Origin: Bacillus sp. SJS
GTDB taxonomy: Bacteria; Bacillota; Bacilli; Bacillales; Bacillaceae
Length of the DNA stretch: 64,000 nt
Direction: 5' to 3'
NCBI RefSeq assembly: GCF_000732485.2
Contig: NZ_JAQV02000031.1
Location: forward strand, 372,001 to 436,000
Part shown: piece by piece, positions 9,334 through 18,020 of the stretch
Layout of the letters: each line of letters starts with the position of its first letter
Numbering within the stretch: position 1 is the first letter of the stretch
Program-made: the position numbers and the translations under genes
The notes under the pieces: generated by a model
Database searches by the model: none
What the model saw: only the letters and a program-made list of their open reading frames with translations
Told to the model about the DNA's origin: nothing

Positions 9334-10956
9334 TTAAATTTTGACAACCTTATGTTGATTATTAAAGGAATATGACAAACCTGCAAGATTTTGCGGGAAT
9401 TGACTTCCGTACTTGTTTAAATAGTAATATATGTTCCAGATTCTTTCCTGCAGACTGCCTTCCGGAGAAATAGCCCATTCTGCCCTGTCAAATTTCGCTA
9501 AAATGTGATGGTGTTTCAATTCAATGTTCTTCTTGGTTTCTTTCTTCAACAGGTCTATTTGCCTAACGATGAACTGCTTGTTCTTATGAGAGTAAGCTTC
9601 CATACCGGGATATTCTCCAGCAATTTTATTTGTAAGCTGATCATGAATTCGGGTAATTTCACGAATAGCATCATCTGCCAGCCCATCAACTTCAATCTCC
9701 TGATTATTAATCAGCCACTGTTCCTTCATTTTAGCAAGGTTTCCGTTTAATGCTTCAGGGATGCCCACTTGAATATCCTTCAAGTCAGTTTCGATTGAAC
9801 GCTCCAGAATGGTTACATTTAATCTTGGCACGACCGGCGGCATTTTAATATCCATTGTTTCAAAGGCGAGCTTCAATTCCGCCCAGTAGGAAAGCTCACC
9901 TGGACCCGCAATAAAAGCCAGAGTAGGGAGAACAAGCTCCTGCATAATCGGTCTTGTCACAACATTGTTGCTGAATTTCTCTGGACAGGCAGCTAACTCG
10001 CCCAAAAACTCCTGCTTTGTGAAGGAGATTCGATTTTCTTTATCTGCAAATCCGCCTGATTCGAGGCGCTGCATAAGAAGCCGCTCATCATCCGCTTCAT
10101 AAAACAGGTTGGCACTTTCAAAAACCGTTTCGATAATGGGCGAGAATCCATTTTCTCTGATTATTTGCTGCTGATCCATTACACCCCGCGCAAGTTTATC
10201 ATTTTTATGAATCATAGCAGAGAAATACTCTGTTTCAAGCTCACGAAGACCTGCGTCTGCAGACTGAATCAGCACAATCCCCTCTGAGCCAAATAGATCC
10301 ATAATCAGCCATTCGAAAAATTCGGTATAAGTAGAGGACTTCTCCATATACATAGTGAGTTTCTTTAAAAGCCCTTTTGTATGCTGTGTTTCTCCAAAGG
10401 ACTGAATGACTTCTTCCATCCACCTTTTACAGGCTGCGTGATCGAGTTCCGCATAGGCTACAGACCGCTTATTCAAATACCGCTGACTGATGGCTTTCTT
10501 TTTCACCCGATCATTTTTTTGAATATAAACATGATTGATTTCATCAAAATCATGGTCCTCACCCGCTACCCAAAACACGGGGATAACCGGAGATCCAATC
10601 TTCTCCTCCTGCTGTTTGGCCAAAGCAAGGATGGATATGACCTTATGAATGGTATATAGCGGACCGGTTAACAACCCAGCCTGCTGCCCGCCTACTACAA
10701 CGGTGCTTTTCTCATCAAGCAGCCGTTCAATATTCCTCATTGCGGCAGGAGCCTGAAATTTTTCATTGTAGGATTTTAAATAAGAGCATAATTCTTCCCG
10801 GTTAAATGACCGCTTTAAAAGGTCATCACGCCTCTTCGTATAGACATCTTCCTGGCTGATGTCATAGTCAAAATATGTATGAATATCTAACGTTTTCTCA
10901 ATCATTGCATTGACAAACGGATTCGCCGATTGCAGGGAGAACTCAAATATCTCCAT
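9334..10956 (-). CDS. bshC: Bacillithiol biosynthesis cysteine-adding enzyme BshC
   Basis: BshC attaches cysteine to glucosaminyl-malate, the last step in making bacillithiol, the low-molecular-weight thiol of many Firmicutes. The 540-residue protein starts MEIFEFSLQSANPFVNAM, contains VVGGQQAGLLTGPLYTIHK and VFWVAGEDHDFDEINH, and has a long C-terminal coiled coil, all typical. The ATG at 10956 has GAAAGGAAG upstream; an in-frame ATG at 11007 overlaps the promoter. It sits just upstream of mraZ, as yllA does in B. subtilis, and has its own promoter and terminator. Confidence 0.95.
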   Translation of the reverse strand: MEIFEFSLQSANPFVNAMIEKTLDIHTYFDYDISQEDVYTKRRDDLLKRSFNREELCSYLKSYNEKFQAPAAMRNIERLLDEKSTVVVGGQQAGLLTGPLYTIHKVISILALAKQQEEKIGSPVIPVFWVAGEDHDFDEINHVYIQKNDRVKKKAISQRYLNKRSVAYAELDHAACKRWMEEVIQSFGETQHTKGLLKKLTMYMEKSSTYTEFFEWLIMDLFGSEGIVLIQSADAGLRELETEYFSAMIHKNDKLARGVMDQQQIIRENGFSPIIETVFESANLFYEADDERLLMQRLESGGFADKENRISFTKQEFLGELAACPEKFSNNVVTRPIMQELVLPTLAFIAGPGELSYWAELKLAFETMDIKMPPVVPRLNVTILERSIETDLKDIQVGIPEALNGNLAKMKEQWLINNQEIEVDGLADDAIREITRIHDQLTNKIAGEYPGMEAYSHKNKQFIVRQIDLLKKETKKNIELKHHHILAKFDRAEWAISPEGSLQERIWNIYYYLNKYGSQFPQNLAGLSYSFNNQHKVVKI

Positions 10957-10997
10957 GATGTACTTCCTTTCTCGGTTAAAAATGCATTCCGTCAAAA

Positions 10998-11026
10998 AGT
11001 ATAGCACTTATTGATGGCTTTGTTAA
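10998..11026 (-). promoter_or_regulatory. Sigma-A promoter of bshC
   Basis: On the minus strand TTAACA is followed after exactly 17 bases by TATACT, about 40 bases before the bshC ATG. Confidence 0.65.
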
Positions 11027-11044
11027 AAAATACGTTTCGGTAAG

Positions 11045-11437
11045 CTAGTTGAGTTCATTCAGGATATAAAGACCGGCGCCATAAAACAATAAAATAAAGG
11101 ACGCTATGAAATATACTAAGAAGGATAGTCTCCACATCTTTTTCAAAGCTTTCCTTGGCCTTTTCCATTTAGCCATCGCAAAGAATAGTATGAACACGAG
11201 GAACCAGCCAACCAAACTCCAGTACAAATAGATTAAGGAAGACATCTCCCAGATTGTGGTCATTTTTATATATACTGAGAAGAAAAAGAGGAACACACTT
11301 AAATCAGATGCAGCGAGCAAAGCCTTTTTCCCATTTCCAGTCACAGCTTTCAAAGTGAAGATTAACAGCACAAAGCATATAGCAGGTGCAAACGCTGCAG
11401 CACCGAGTAATACTGAAACTAGTCCCTTCACCAGCAT
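11045..11437 (-). CDS. DUF3397-type integral membrane protein
   Basis: A 130-residue, strongly hydrophobic protein with about four membrane-spanning segments (roughly residues 4-30, 40-58, 67-87 and 105-126) and a basic loop AKWKRPRKALKKMWR between the last two. I recognise it as the DUF3397 type often found beside bshC in Bacillaceae; its function is unknown. The ATG lies 10 bases after panE and has AAAGGGG upstream, so it is probably cotranscribed with panE. Confidence 0.7.
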   Translation of the reverse strand: MLVKGLVSVLLGAAAFAPAICFVLLIFTLKAVTGNGKKALLAASDLSVFLFFFSVYIKMTTIWEMSSLIYLYWSLVGWFLVFILFFAMAKWKRPRKALKKMWRLSFLVYFIASFILLFYGAGLYILNELN

Positions 11438-11447
11438 CCGCTCCCCT

Positions 11448-12320
11448 TTAGTTGTTTTCCATTCCTTTTATTGCGTTCGTTAAGAACGAAAGAATTGGAG
11501 CCGTTATGTTTTTATCTGATGCCAAATCCAGGACATAGCCTGCTATTGCATCAATCTCAGTTTTTCTGCCCATACGCAAATCCTGAAGCATTGACGACAC
11601 GTTATTGGATGTTGCTCTGCATATATCCTCTATTGTTTTCCACTGAGCGGCTTCATCCCCAAGTTCCAAAACCGGGAAAACCTCATCAAAAACTTGTTTT
11701 AGCAAAAGATGATAATGAGGATCTTCTATGAGCTGGCCATTACGGACATTGAGCAGCCCTGTAAGCGGATTAATGCATGCATTTACGAGCAGCTTTCCGG
11801 CAAGAATTTCATACCAGCCAGAACGATAGACAAACGGAAAATCCGCTGTGCTGAGAGATTCAATCATTTCACTGCCGGTTCCTTCTGGAAAGGGTGAGAA
11901 GATTGTAGTTCCGATGCCGTTTTCCTGAACTTCCCTTTCTCCTTTTTTTTCGGCGCCATGACTAACCGAGCCAGTGTAAATGGTGTGTCCTTTTAAATTA
12001 GACAAACTCTTAATGTGCCCCATTCCATTTTGTAAAAAGAGAAGGGTTTTTGGTTCTTCGGGGAAAAGATGATTGAGGATGCAAGGGAGGTGAAATTGCT
12101 TGACAGTCACAATCAGCAGATTCTCTTCATAATGCCTGGCAGAAGAAGCATGAGGATAACTGATTTCAGTTTTTCCATCTTTAATAACCGCAATCCCCTG
12201 ATTTCGTATTTCGGCTGCCTGCGCTTCTGTATTTGTATAGACGGTAAGCTGATGATTCCGATTTAAATAGGCTGCAAATAATAAGCCAATCGCTCCGCCG
12301 CCAATTATTCCGACTTTCAT
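11448..12320 (-). CDS. panE: 2-dehydropantoate 2-reductase (ketopantoate reductase)
   Basis: The product should reduce ketopantoate to pantoate with NADPH in coenzyme A biosynthesis. The 290-residue protein opens with the Rossmann motif GIIGGGAIGLLFA and has the family's central KLLVNACINPLTGLLNV region containing the catalytic lysine and asparagine. In the B. subtilis map this position is ylbQ, next to bshC. A strong AAGGGGG site precedes the ATG. A large terminator separates it from the carboxylase genes upstream. Confidence 0.85.
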   Translation of the reverse strand: MKVGIIGGGAIGLLFAAYLNRNHQLTVYTNTEAQAAEIRNQGIAVIKDGKTEISYPHASSARHYEENLLIVTVKQFHLPCILNHLFPEEPKTLLFLQNGMGHIKSLSNLKGHTIYTGSVSHGAEKKGEREVQENGIGTTIFSPFPEGTGSEMIESLSTADFPFVYRSGWYEILAGKLLVNACINPLTGLLNVRNGQLIEDPHYHLLLKQVFDEVFPVLELGDEAAQWKTIEDICRATSNNVSSMLQDLRMGRKTEIDAIAGYVLDLASDKNITAPILSFLTNAIKGMENN

Positions 12321-12392
12321 ATGGCAAGCCCCCTTTTTCCCTAATCATACCAAAAATTAATACAGCGAAACATCCGTTTGGTGCACTTCATG

Positions 12393-12461
12393 AAAAAAAG
12401 ATGACCTGCCCTGCACACTAGCTGCAGGCAGCTTACTTGTGCAAGTATACAGGTCATCTCT
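12393..12461 (-). terminator. Terminator of the acyl-CoA carboxylase operon
   Basis: On the minus strand AGATGACCTG pairs with CAGGTCATCT, with a second inner helix between, followed by seven T. It lies directly after the carboxyltransferase gene. Confidence 0.8.
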
Positions 12462-12467
12462 TCCTAG

Positions 12468-14006
12468 TTAGACCGGATAAACCGGGTGCTTACGGTAAGG
12501 CAGCGGTTCTTCCTTTGATTCATATTGTTTAAACCGGATAATCAATTCCTGTCGCAGATCATCCGCTCCAACAATATGGTCAATAATCATTTCTGATGCA
12601 AGCCTGTATATATCGATTGTTTCTTTGTATTCCTGCTGCTTTTCCATCACATATTTCAGTCGTTCTTTTGGATCCTCTATTTCATTAATCTTATTGGAGT
12701 AAACCGCATTGACAGCGGCTTCAGGTCCCATTACGGCAATTTGCGCTGACGGAAGCGCAATGCAGCAATCCGGTTCAAATGCCGGACCTGACATCGCATA
12801 TAACCCTGCTCCATATGCTTTCCTTACAATAACAGAAATTCTCGGCACGGTGGCAGAACTCATGGCTGCAATCATTTTTGCCCCGTGGCGGATGATTCCC
12901 GCTCTTTCCACTTTCGTTCCAATCATGAAACCTGGTACATCTGCAAGGAAAAGCAGCGGAATTTGAAAGGCATCACATAATGCAACAAACTTTGCCGCTT
13001 TATCAGCTGAATCCACGAAAAGCACCCCGCCTTTAACACGCGGCTGATTGGCAACAATGCCTACAGGCTTTCCGTCAATCCTGGCAAGTCCCGTGATTAA
13101 CTCCTGTGCGAACAGCTTTTTAATTTCAAAAAAGCTGCCCCCATCGATCAATGAATCAATTGCGTCATACATATCAAATGGAGCATTTTGATTTTCCGGA
13201 ATAATCGAAGACAGCAATTTTTCACTTACCGGAGCCGCCGGTTCTGTTTCGGTTGGCCTGTTTTTAAAATTAGCCGGAAAATACGTCAAGTATGTCCGGG
13301 CTTCAGCAATTGCTTCTTCCTCAGTAGATACGAGCACATCACCGCAGCCGCTTATACTGCAATGCATTCTGGCTCCTCCCATTTCCTCAAGCGATACCTT
13401 CTCCCCAATGACCTTCTCTGCCATGCGCGGCGAACCAAGATACATGGAAGCATTTCCTTCCACCATAATCACAATGTCACAGAATGCAGGAATATAAGCT
13501 CCTCCAGCTGCAGAAGGGCCAAATAGCAAACAAATCTGCGGAATCATTCCGGATAGCCTGACCTGATTATGAAAAATCTTTCCTGCGCCTCTCCGGTTTG
13601 GGAACATATCCAGCTGATCCGTAATTCTTGCTCCGGCTGAATCCACTAAGTACAGGAGCGGCACCATTAATTTTTCTGCCGTCTCCTGGATCCGGATAAT
13701 TTTTTCGACAGTTCTTGCTCCCCAGGAACCTGCCTTAACTGTTGAATCGTTAGCCATCACACATACGGTTTGCCCGTGTATCTGTCCAATCGCCGTTACC
13801 ACTCCATCAGCCGGAAGATCTCCTGCAAGGTGATTCGCAAACTTGCCGTCCTCCGAATACTGGCCATTATCAAAAAGCTGTTTCAGCCGGTCCCGGACAA
13901 AAAGTTTCCCCTGTTCTCGGGATTTATCATGATATTTTTGATGACCGCCTGCTTCTGCTTGAGCAATTTTTTGCTTTAATTGATCGTTCAGCTCTACCAT
14001 TTTCAT
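12468..14006 (-). CDS. Acyl-CoA carboxylase carboxyltransferase subunit
   Basis: This subunit transfers the carboxyl group from carboxybiotin to an acyl-CoA. The 512 residues span the fused N- and C-terminal carboxyltransferase domains, with VDSAGARITDQLDMFP, the glycine-rich GPSAAGGAYIPAF oxyanion region, and in the second half DVPGFMIGTKVE and RKAYGAGLYAMSG. The family includes propionyl-CoA, methylcrotonyl-CoA and geranyl-CoA carboxylases; it most resembles B. subtilis YngE, linked to leucine breakdown, but the acyl substrate cannot be fixed from sequence alone. It is the last gene of a BC-BCCP-CT operon. An AGGGGGG site precedes the ATG. Confidence 0.85.
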   Translation of the reverse strand: MKMVELNDQLKQKIAQAEAGGHQKYHDKSREQGKLFVRDRLKQLFDNGQYSEDGKFANHLAGDLPADGVVTAIGQIHGQTVCVMANDSTVKAGSWGARTVEKIIRIQETAEKLMVPLLYLVDSAGARITDQLDMFPNRRGAGKIFHNQVRLSGMIPQICLLFGPSAAGGAYIPAFCDIVIMVEGNASMYLGSPRMAEKVIGEKVSLEEMGGARMHCSISGCGDVLVSTEEEAIAEARTYLTYFPANFKNRPTETEPAAPVSEKLLSSIIPENQNAPFDMYDAIDSLIDGGSFFEIKKLFAQELITGLARIDGKPVGIVANQPRVKGGVLFVDSADKAAKFVALCDAFQIPLLFLADVPGFMIGTKVERAGIIRHGAKMIAAMSSATVPRISVIVRKAYGAGLYAMSGPAFEPDCCIALPSAQIAVMGPEAAVNAVYSNKINEIEDPKERLKYVMEKQQEYKETIDIYRLASEMIIDHIVGADDLRQELIIRFKQYESKEEPLPYRKHPVYPV

Positions 14007-14019
14007 TGCAAAGCCCCCC

Positions 14020-14235
14020 TTAATCCTCTAGTAAAACGAGGACATCCCCTTCGTTTACGAAATCGCCCATTTGAACTTTTATTTCCTTAACTGTTCCTGA
14101 ATAAGCAGACTCAACAGGAATCTCCATTTTCATTGATTCAAGCATCAGTAAATCCTGTCCCGATGCCACGGCTGCACCTGCTTCAACTAATACGTTTAAT
14201 ACTGTACCTGCCATGCTTGCTGTAACTTCTTTCAT
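14020..14235 (-). CDS. Biotin carboxyl carrier protein (single biotinyl domain)
   Basis: A 71-residue protein consisting only of a biotinyl/lipoyl domain. The modification motif ESMKM places the biotinylated lysine at residue 36, and the flanking glycines (AGTVLNV, SGTVKEI) define the two symmetric beta hairpins. It lacks the Pro-rich N-terminal arm of the fatty-acid AccB. It resembles the small BCCP of the B. subtilis yng cluster. It sits between the carboxylase and carboxyltransferase genes, with gaps of about 14 bases on each side, so all three should form one enzyme. Confidence 0.85.
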   Translation of the reverse strand: MKEVTASMAGTVLNVLVEAGAAVASGQDLLMLESMKMEIPVESAYSGTVKEIKVQMGDFVNEGDVLVLLED

Positions 14236-14249
14236 GTTTGTCCCATCCT

Positions 14250-15590
14250 TTACCCGACGATTTTTGATTTTTTTAATAATGATGTAGTGTACTGGCCTGA
14301 TTTAAACTCTTCGTCCTTTATCACCTTTACAAACAAAGGCAAATTGGATTTAACCCCTTCGATTTGCATTCCTTTAAAAACTTCGGCCGCTTTTTCCATA
14401 GCTGCTTCACGAGTTTCACCATATACAACCGCTTTTGCGATTAGGGGATCATAAAATGGCGTAATTTGATTTCCTTCTGTATAGGTCCGGTCCAAAATGA
14501 AACCTGATGGCTCAGGGTATGTAAACACATTCAATTTTCCAGGTGACGGAATGAATTTTTCCGGGTCCTCTGCATAAAGTCTGAATTCAAATGCATGGCC
14601 AATTTTACGGATCTCACCCTGATTGAGGGGAAGAGTTTCTCCTCTGGCAGCCAGAATCTGCCACTTTACCAAATCCAGCCCTGTAATCATTTCAGTCACA
14701 CGGTGCTCCACCTGCAGGCGGGTATTCATTTCAAGAAAATAAAATTGCTCCTGATCATCCATTATGAATTCGACGGTCCCCGCGTTCCTATAGCCCACAT
14801 GGAGAGCTGCCTGAACGGCTGCTTTGCATATTTTTCCGCGTGTTTCTTCTGAAATACTTGGAGACGGCGCTTCTTCAATTACCTTTTGATTTCTGCGCTG
14901 AACCGAGCACTCCCTTTCATACAAGTGAACGATATTCCCATGCATATCCCCGAATATTTGAACTTCAATATGGCGGGACTCAGCAATATACTTTTCAATA
15001 AAAACCTCGTCATTACCGAAGTAAGCTTTTGCTCTGTTTTTGGCGGATGCATAGACTTTTTCAAGATCTGATTTTTCCTGGCAAAGATGCATGCCAATTC
15101 CGCCTCCGCCCCCGCTAGCTTTCAGCATCACAGGATAGCCGATTTGTTCTGCTTTCTCAGCAGCCTGCTCCAATGTGTCCAAACTAAGCTCACTGCCCGG
15201 CACTACGGGTATTCCTGCTTCCATCATGGTTTTTCTTGCAAGAACCTTATCGCCCATTTTTTCAATCACATCAGACGATGGTCCAATAAACAGTAATCCA
15301 AGTTCCTCTGTTTTTCGGACAAAATCACTATTCTCCGAGAGAAATCCATAACCCGGATGGATGGCATCTGCCCCTTCTCTCACCGCTAATTCCAAAATAG
15401 AATCTGCGAGAAGATATGATTTCCCTACAGGCGCCTCACCAATGCGGAAGGAATAATCCGCTTCCTTTACATACGGCAGGTCCTGATCCGCATCTGAAAA
15501 AATAGCAATCGTCTCAATCCCCATCTGCTTGCACGTTTCAATGATCCGCGAGGCAATTTCTCCCCTGTTTGCAATCAATACTTTTTTCAA
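14250..15590 (-). CDS. Biotin carboxylase subunit of an acyl-CoA carboxylase
   Basis: This ATP-grasp enzyme carboxylates biotin on the small carrier protein. The 446-residue chain opens KKVLIANRGEIASRI and carries the glycine-rich ATP loop KASGGGGGIGM, the ECSVQRRNQKVIEEAPSP motif and EMNTRLQVEHRVTEM. It is the first gene of the operon and starts with TTG behind GGGGGTGGG. A CcpA-like site lies about 80 bases upstream. Essential fatty-acid AccC normally sits with accB and sporulation genes elsewhere on Bacillus chromosomes, so this copy is more likely catabolic. Confidence 0.88.
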   Translation of the reverse strand: MKKVLIANRGEIASRIIETCKQMGIETIAIFSDADQDLPYVKEADYSFRIGEAPVGKSYLLADSILELAVREGADAIHPGYGFLSENSDFVRKTEELGLLFIGPSSDVIEKMGDKVLARKTMMEAGIPVVPGSELSLDTLEQAAEKAEQIGYPVMLKASGGGGGIGMHLCQEKSDLEKVYASAKNRAKAYFGNDEVFIEKYIAESRHIEVQIFGDMHGNIVHLYERECSVQRRNQKVIEEAPSPSISEETRGKICKAAVQAALHVGYRNAGTVEFIMDDQEQFYFLEMNTRLQVEHRVTEMITGLDLVKWQILAARGETLPLNQGEIRKIGHAFEFRLYAEDPEKFIPSPGKLNVFTYPEPSGFILDRTYTEGNQITPFYDPLIAKAVVYGETREAAMEKAAEVFKGMQIEGVKSNLPLFVKVIKDEEFKSGQYTTSLLKKSKIVG

Positions 15591-15668
15591 CGATTCCCAC
15601 CCCCAGTTTAAAAAAGACCATCTTCAAATATATGTTTCTACAATATAATGCAATATCCTTTATTTTTT

Positions 15669-15682
15669 TGAAAGCGTTTCCT
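15669..15682. promoter_or_regulatory. Candidate cre (CcpA) site before the carboxylase operon
   Basis: TGAAAGCGTTTCCT matches the cre pattern TGWNANCGNTNWCA at 12 of 14 positions. It lies about 80 bp upstream of the biotin carboxylase start and about 100 bp upstream of the divergent ylbP. Carbon catabolite repression of an acyl-CoA or branched-chain amino acid breakdown operon would make sense. Confidence 0.45.
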
Positions 15683-15778
15683 AACCCTTTGTGAAAAGTA
15701 CTGAATACATGGTATAATGGGATTAGTCAATAAATTTAAAATTTTATTACTTTTCATCTGCATCAAGGGGGAAAAAAT

Positions 15779-16255
15779 ATGCATAAGGTTGAACGCCTTC
15801 TTATTAACTACAAAACACTTGAAGAGTTTAAAAGATTTAAAGAATACGGACTTCAAGAGCTATCCATGCTTGAGGATCTTGAAGGAAACATCATTGAGAA
15901 TGACAGTGACTCCCCGTTTTACGGAATCTATTTCGGAGAAAAACTGGTTGCACGGATGAGTCTTTACAGAGTTGATAAAAAATTTGATCAATATTTTTCT
16001 CCACAGCAGGATTATTTAGAGCTTTGGAAGCTTGAGGTTCTTCCCGATTATCAGCGGGAGGGATATGGCCAATCCCTGGTGGAATTCGCAAAATCATTTA
16101 AGCTTCCGATCAAAACGAATCCACGTGTCAAATCCGCAGATTTCTGGAGTAAAATGAATTTCGAAGCTGTTAAATACGATATGGACCGGGATAAAGGGGA
16201 AAACCCGCTTCTCTGGTCGCCGGACGCCTCCCGCCATTCCTCTGAATCCGCTTAA
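15779..16255 (+). CDS. ylbP: GNAT-family N-acetyltransferase YlbP
   Basis: A 158-residue GNAT-fold protein closely matching B. subtilis YlbP (for example LINYKTLEEFKRFKEYG and LWKLEVLPDYQREGYGQSL). The acetyl-CoA-binding motif A is VLPDYQREGYGQSLVEFAK at about residues 84-102. The substrate is unknown. The ATG has AAGGGGG upstream. It is transcribed alone, divergent from the carboxylase operon, and shares a convergent terminator with gerR. Confidence 0.85.
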   Translation: MHKVERLLINYKTLEEFKRFKEYGLQELSMLEDLEGNIIENDSDSPFYGIYFGEKLVARMSLYRVDKKFDQYFSPQQDYLELWKLEVLPDYQREGYGQSLVEFAKSFKLPIKTNPRVKSADFWSKMNFEAVKYDMDRDKGENPLLWSPDASRHSSESA

Positions 16256-16296
16256 ACGAACAGGACCGCTCTCAACGAGCGGTCCTGTTCGTTAGT
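16256..16296. terminator. Convergent terminator of ylbP and gerR
   Basis: ACGAACAGGACCGCTC pairs perfectly with GAGCGGTCCTGTTCGT around the loop TCAAC. The 16-bp stem is symmetric and could stop transcription from both sides, though the T run is short. Confidence 0.7.
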
Positions 16297-16301
16297 CCTG
16301 G

Positions 16302-16898
16302 CTATTTTTCTATTCTCTCAAGGTTCCCGTTTCGATCCATCTGAAACTTCACTTTACGGTTCCGTTCATCTTCCTGCGAAATGGCCATCTTTCTGGCACG
16401 ATCCATAATTTCAATAAGCGACTGATAGTCTTCCTCCACTAGCAAGAGCTGATTCTGCAGAATCTGCTTTTCCTTCTCCAGAATCGTAACCTGCTGCTCA
16501 AGCTTCTGCACTTTATCCGAAAGAAGCTGGTTGCTTTCCTTTAAAACTCTCGCATCCTCTGAATCATCATAGGCTTCTAAAAATTTCACAATCTCTTTTA
16601 TCGTCAGCCCGTTTTTGTCATCCGAAACGGACGTAATCTCCTTCGCTTCCTTAACAGGTTCCAATTTCCCTCTAGACTCCTTGCGAAGCCTTTTCGCATG
16701 ATCAATTCCGGACTTATACTGTTTTCTCACATATGAATTCCACCTGAATCCGCACGCTGCGGCCGTCCTGGACAAATGTCTGCCCACCTCTTCAAAAGCA
16801 GCCAGCTGGGTCCCGCCCTCTCTAATATGGCGAAGCACCACTTCAGCAAGCAAAAGATCCTCATCCTGCGTCCAAGCATCCTGTCTTGTAGCCGTCAT
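16302..16898 (-). CDS. gerR: Sporulation transcription factor of the RsfA family, probably GerR
   Basis: A 198-residue protein with an N-terminal Myb/SANT-like DNA-binding region (TRQDAWTQDEDLLLAEVVLRH to RTAAACGFRWNSYVR, about residues 2-60) and a C-terminal coiled coil (about 120-175). In B. subtilis this position is ylbO, renamed gerR, a sigma-E-dependent mother-cell regulator; the name is assigned by position and sequence. I chose the ATG at 16898 because GGGGGG lies 8 bases upstream; the ATG two codons earlier is too close to it. Confidence 0.8.
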   Translation of the reverse strand: MTATRQDAWTQDEDLLLAEVVLRHIREGGTQLAAFEEVGRHLSRTAAACGFRWNSYVRKQYKSGIDHAKRLRKESRGKLEPVKEAKEITSVSDDKNGLTIKEIVKFLEAYDDSEDARVLKESNQLLSDKVQKLEQQVTILEKEKQILQNQLLLVEEDYQSLIEIMDRARKMAISQEDERNRKVKFQMDRNGNLERIEK

Positions 16899-17126
16899 CC
16901 CCATTTCCCCCCAATATCGTTTTCATATACATATGCTGATGATAGATTCGATAGACTATGTACTAAAACAAAAGCGGAGTTGATATGGTGTGGACGTCAG
17001 GCTGCGGATCCAAAGGTTATTAAGAGACGAAGGAAATCCATTTTGCTAATGAACATCTCCAGGTTACAATTTTCCGGCCATAAAGGAGCATTCCCAAGCC
17101 TCCTTAATGCGGGAACTGAAAAATTC

Positions 17127-17894
17127 TTATTTCCTTTTAAAAAACAGATCCACCGCATGATGATGCTCTTCTTTTCCCCATAATCTTGCACATTGGCGAA
17201 TTTCTTCTTCCATCCTCTCCCACAGCTGACTGCTTTTCAGCTTTCGTACTTGAATCGTTTTATAAGCCCTTGTAACAGCTGGATTTTTCGCTAGCATGGT
17301 TTTTATGTATTGCACTCCTTCTTCCTGGAAAATGGGTTCCGGCAATATTTCATCCAGGACTCCTTTTTGAAGGAGCTCATGAGCACCATATATGTTCGCT
17401 GAACATAGAAGACCGATGGCTTTGGATGAATCCACTCTTTCCATTAATAAAGAGCCGCCGCCCCAGCCGGTAGTAATCGATAGCGTTCCTTGAATAAAGC
17501 CCATACGGATTCCCTTTTTTGCATATCGGATATCCGCTGCCATTGCAAGCTCGCAGCCTCCACCTACAGCCGTTCCATTTATAAGAGCACAAACAGGTGC
17601 CGGGAACATAGCAAAACGGTAAAGAATCTTTCCCATTCTATGAAGCATCCTAAATGATTCCTCTTCTGTTTTTAAAGAATGGAACGCTGAAAGATCACCT
17701 CCTGAACAAAAGGCTGCGTCTCCGGATCCTGTCAGAATAAGCCCCCGCACTTGATCATCCTGTTCATACTGATCCAAAAAAGCTTCCAGTTCCTCCATTA
17801 CACCAAAATCTATTGCATTCCGCTTCTCAGCACGATTAAGTCTTACTTCGATCATCCCATCTCCAACATCTGAAACAAGTACCTTGTTTTCCAC
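17127..17894 (-). CDS. Enoyl-CoA hydratase/isomerase family protein
   Basis: A 255-residue crotonase-fold protein. The oxyanion-hole regions AFCSGGDLSAF and GTAVGGGCELAMAADIRYA are intact, including the first catalytic glutamate position in GGGCEL. At the second catalytic glutamate position the sequence reads GFIQGTLSITTGWGGG, with glutamine where rat hydratase has GQPEI, so classical hydratase activity is uncertain; decarboxylase or isomerase activity is possible. The GTG at 17894 follows AGGGGTGG at good distance. It is not in the B. subtilis map at this place and may work with the nearby acyl-CoA carboxylase. Confidence 0.75.
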   Translation of the reverse strand: MENKVLVSDVGDGMIEVRLNRAEKRNAIDFGVMEELEAFLDQYEQDDQVRGLILTGSGDAAFCSGGDLSAFHSLKTEEESFRMLHRMGKILYRFAMFPAPVCALINGTAVGGGCELAMAADIRYAKKGIRMGFIQGTLSITTGWGGGSLLMERVDSSKAIGLLCSANIYGAHELLQKGVLDEILPEPIFQEEGVQYIKTMLAKNPAVTRAYKTIQVRKLKSSQLWERMEEEIRQCARLWGKEEHHHAVDLFFKRK

Positions 17895-18020
17895 GATAAC
17901 CACCCCTGTTATGTATATAAAACTATTATATCACCGGGATTATGAAAACGGATTCATTTTGGTGCTTACCCTTTTGTATTGCAGGACAGAAACTGTGGTT
18001 TAACTGGCAGGCTGCTCCTG

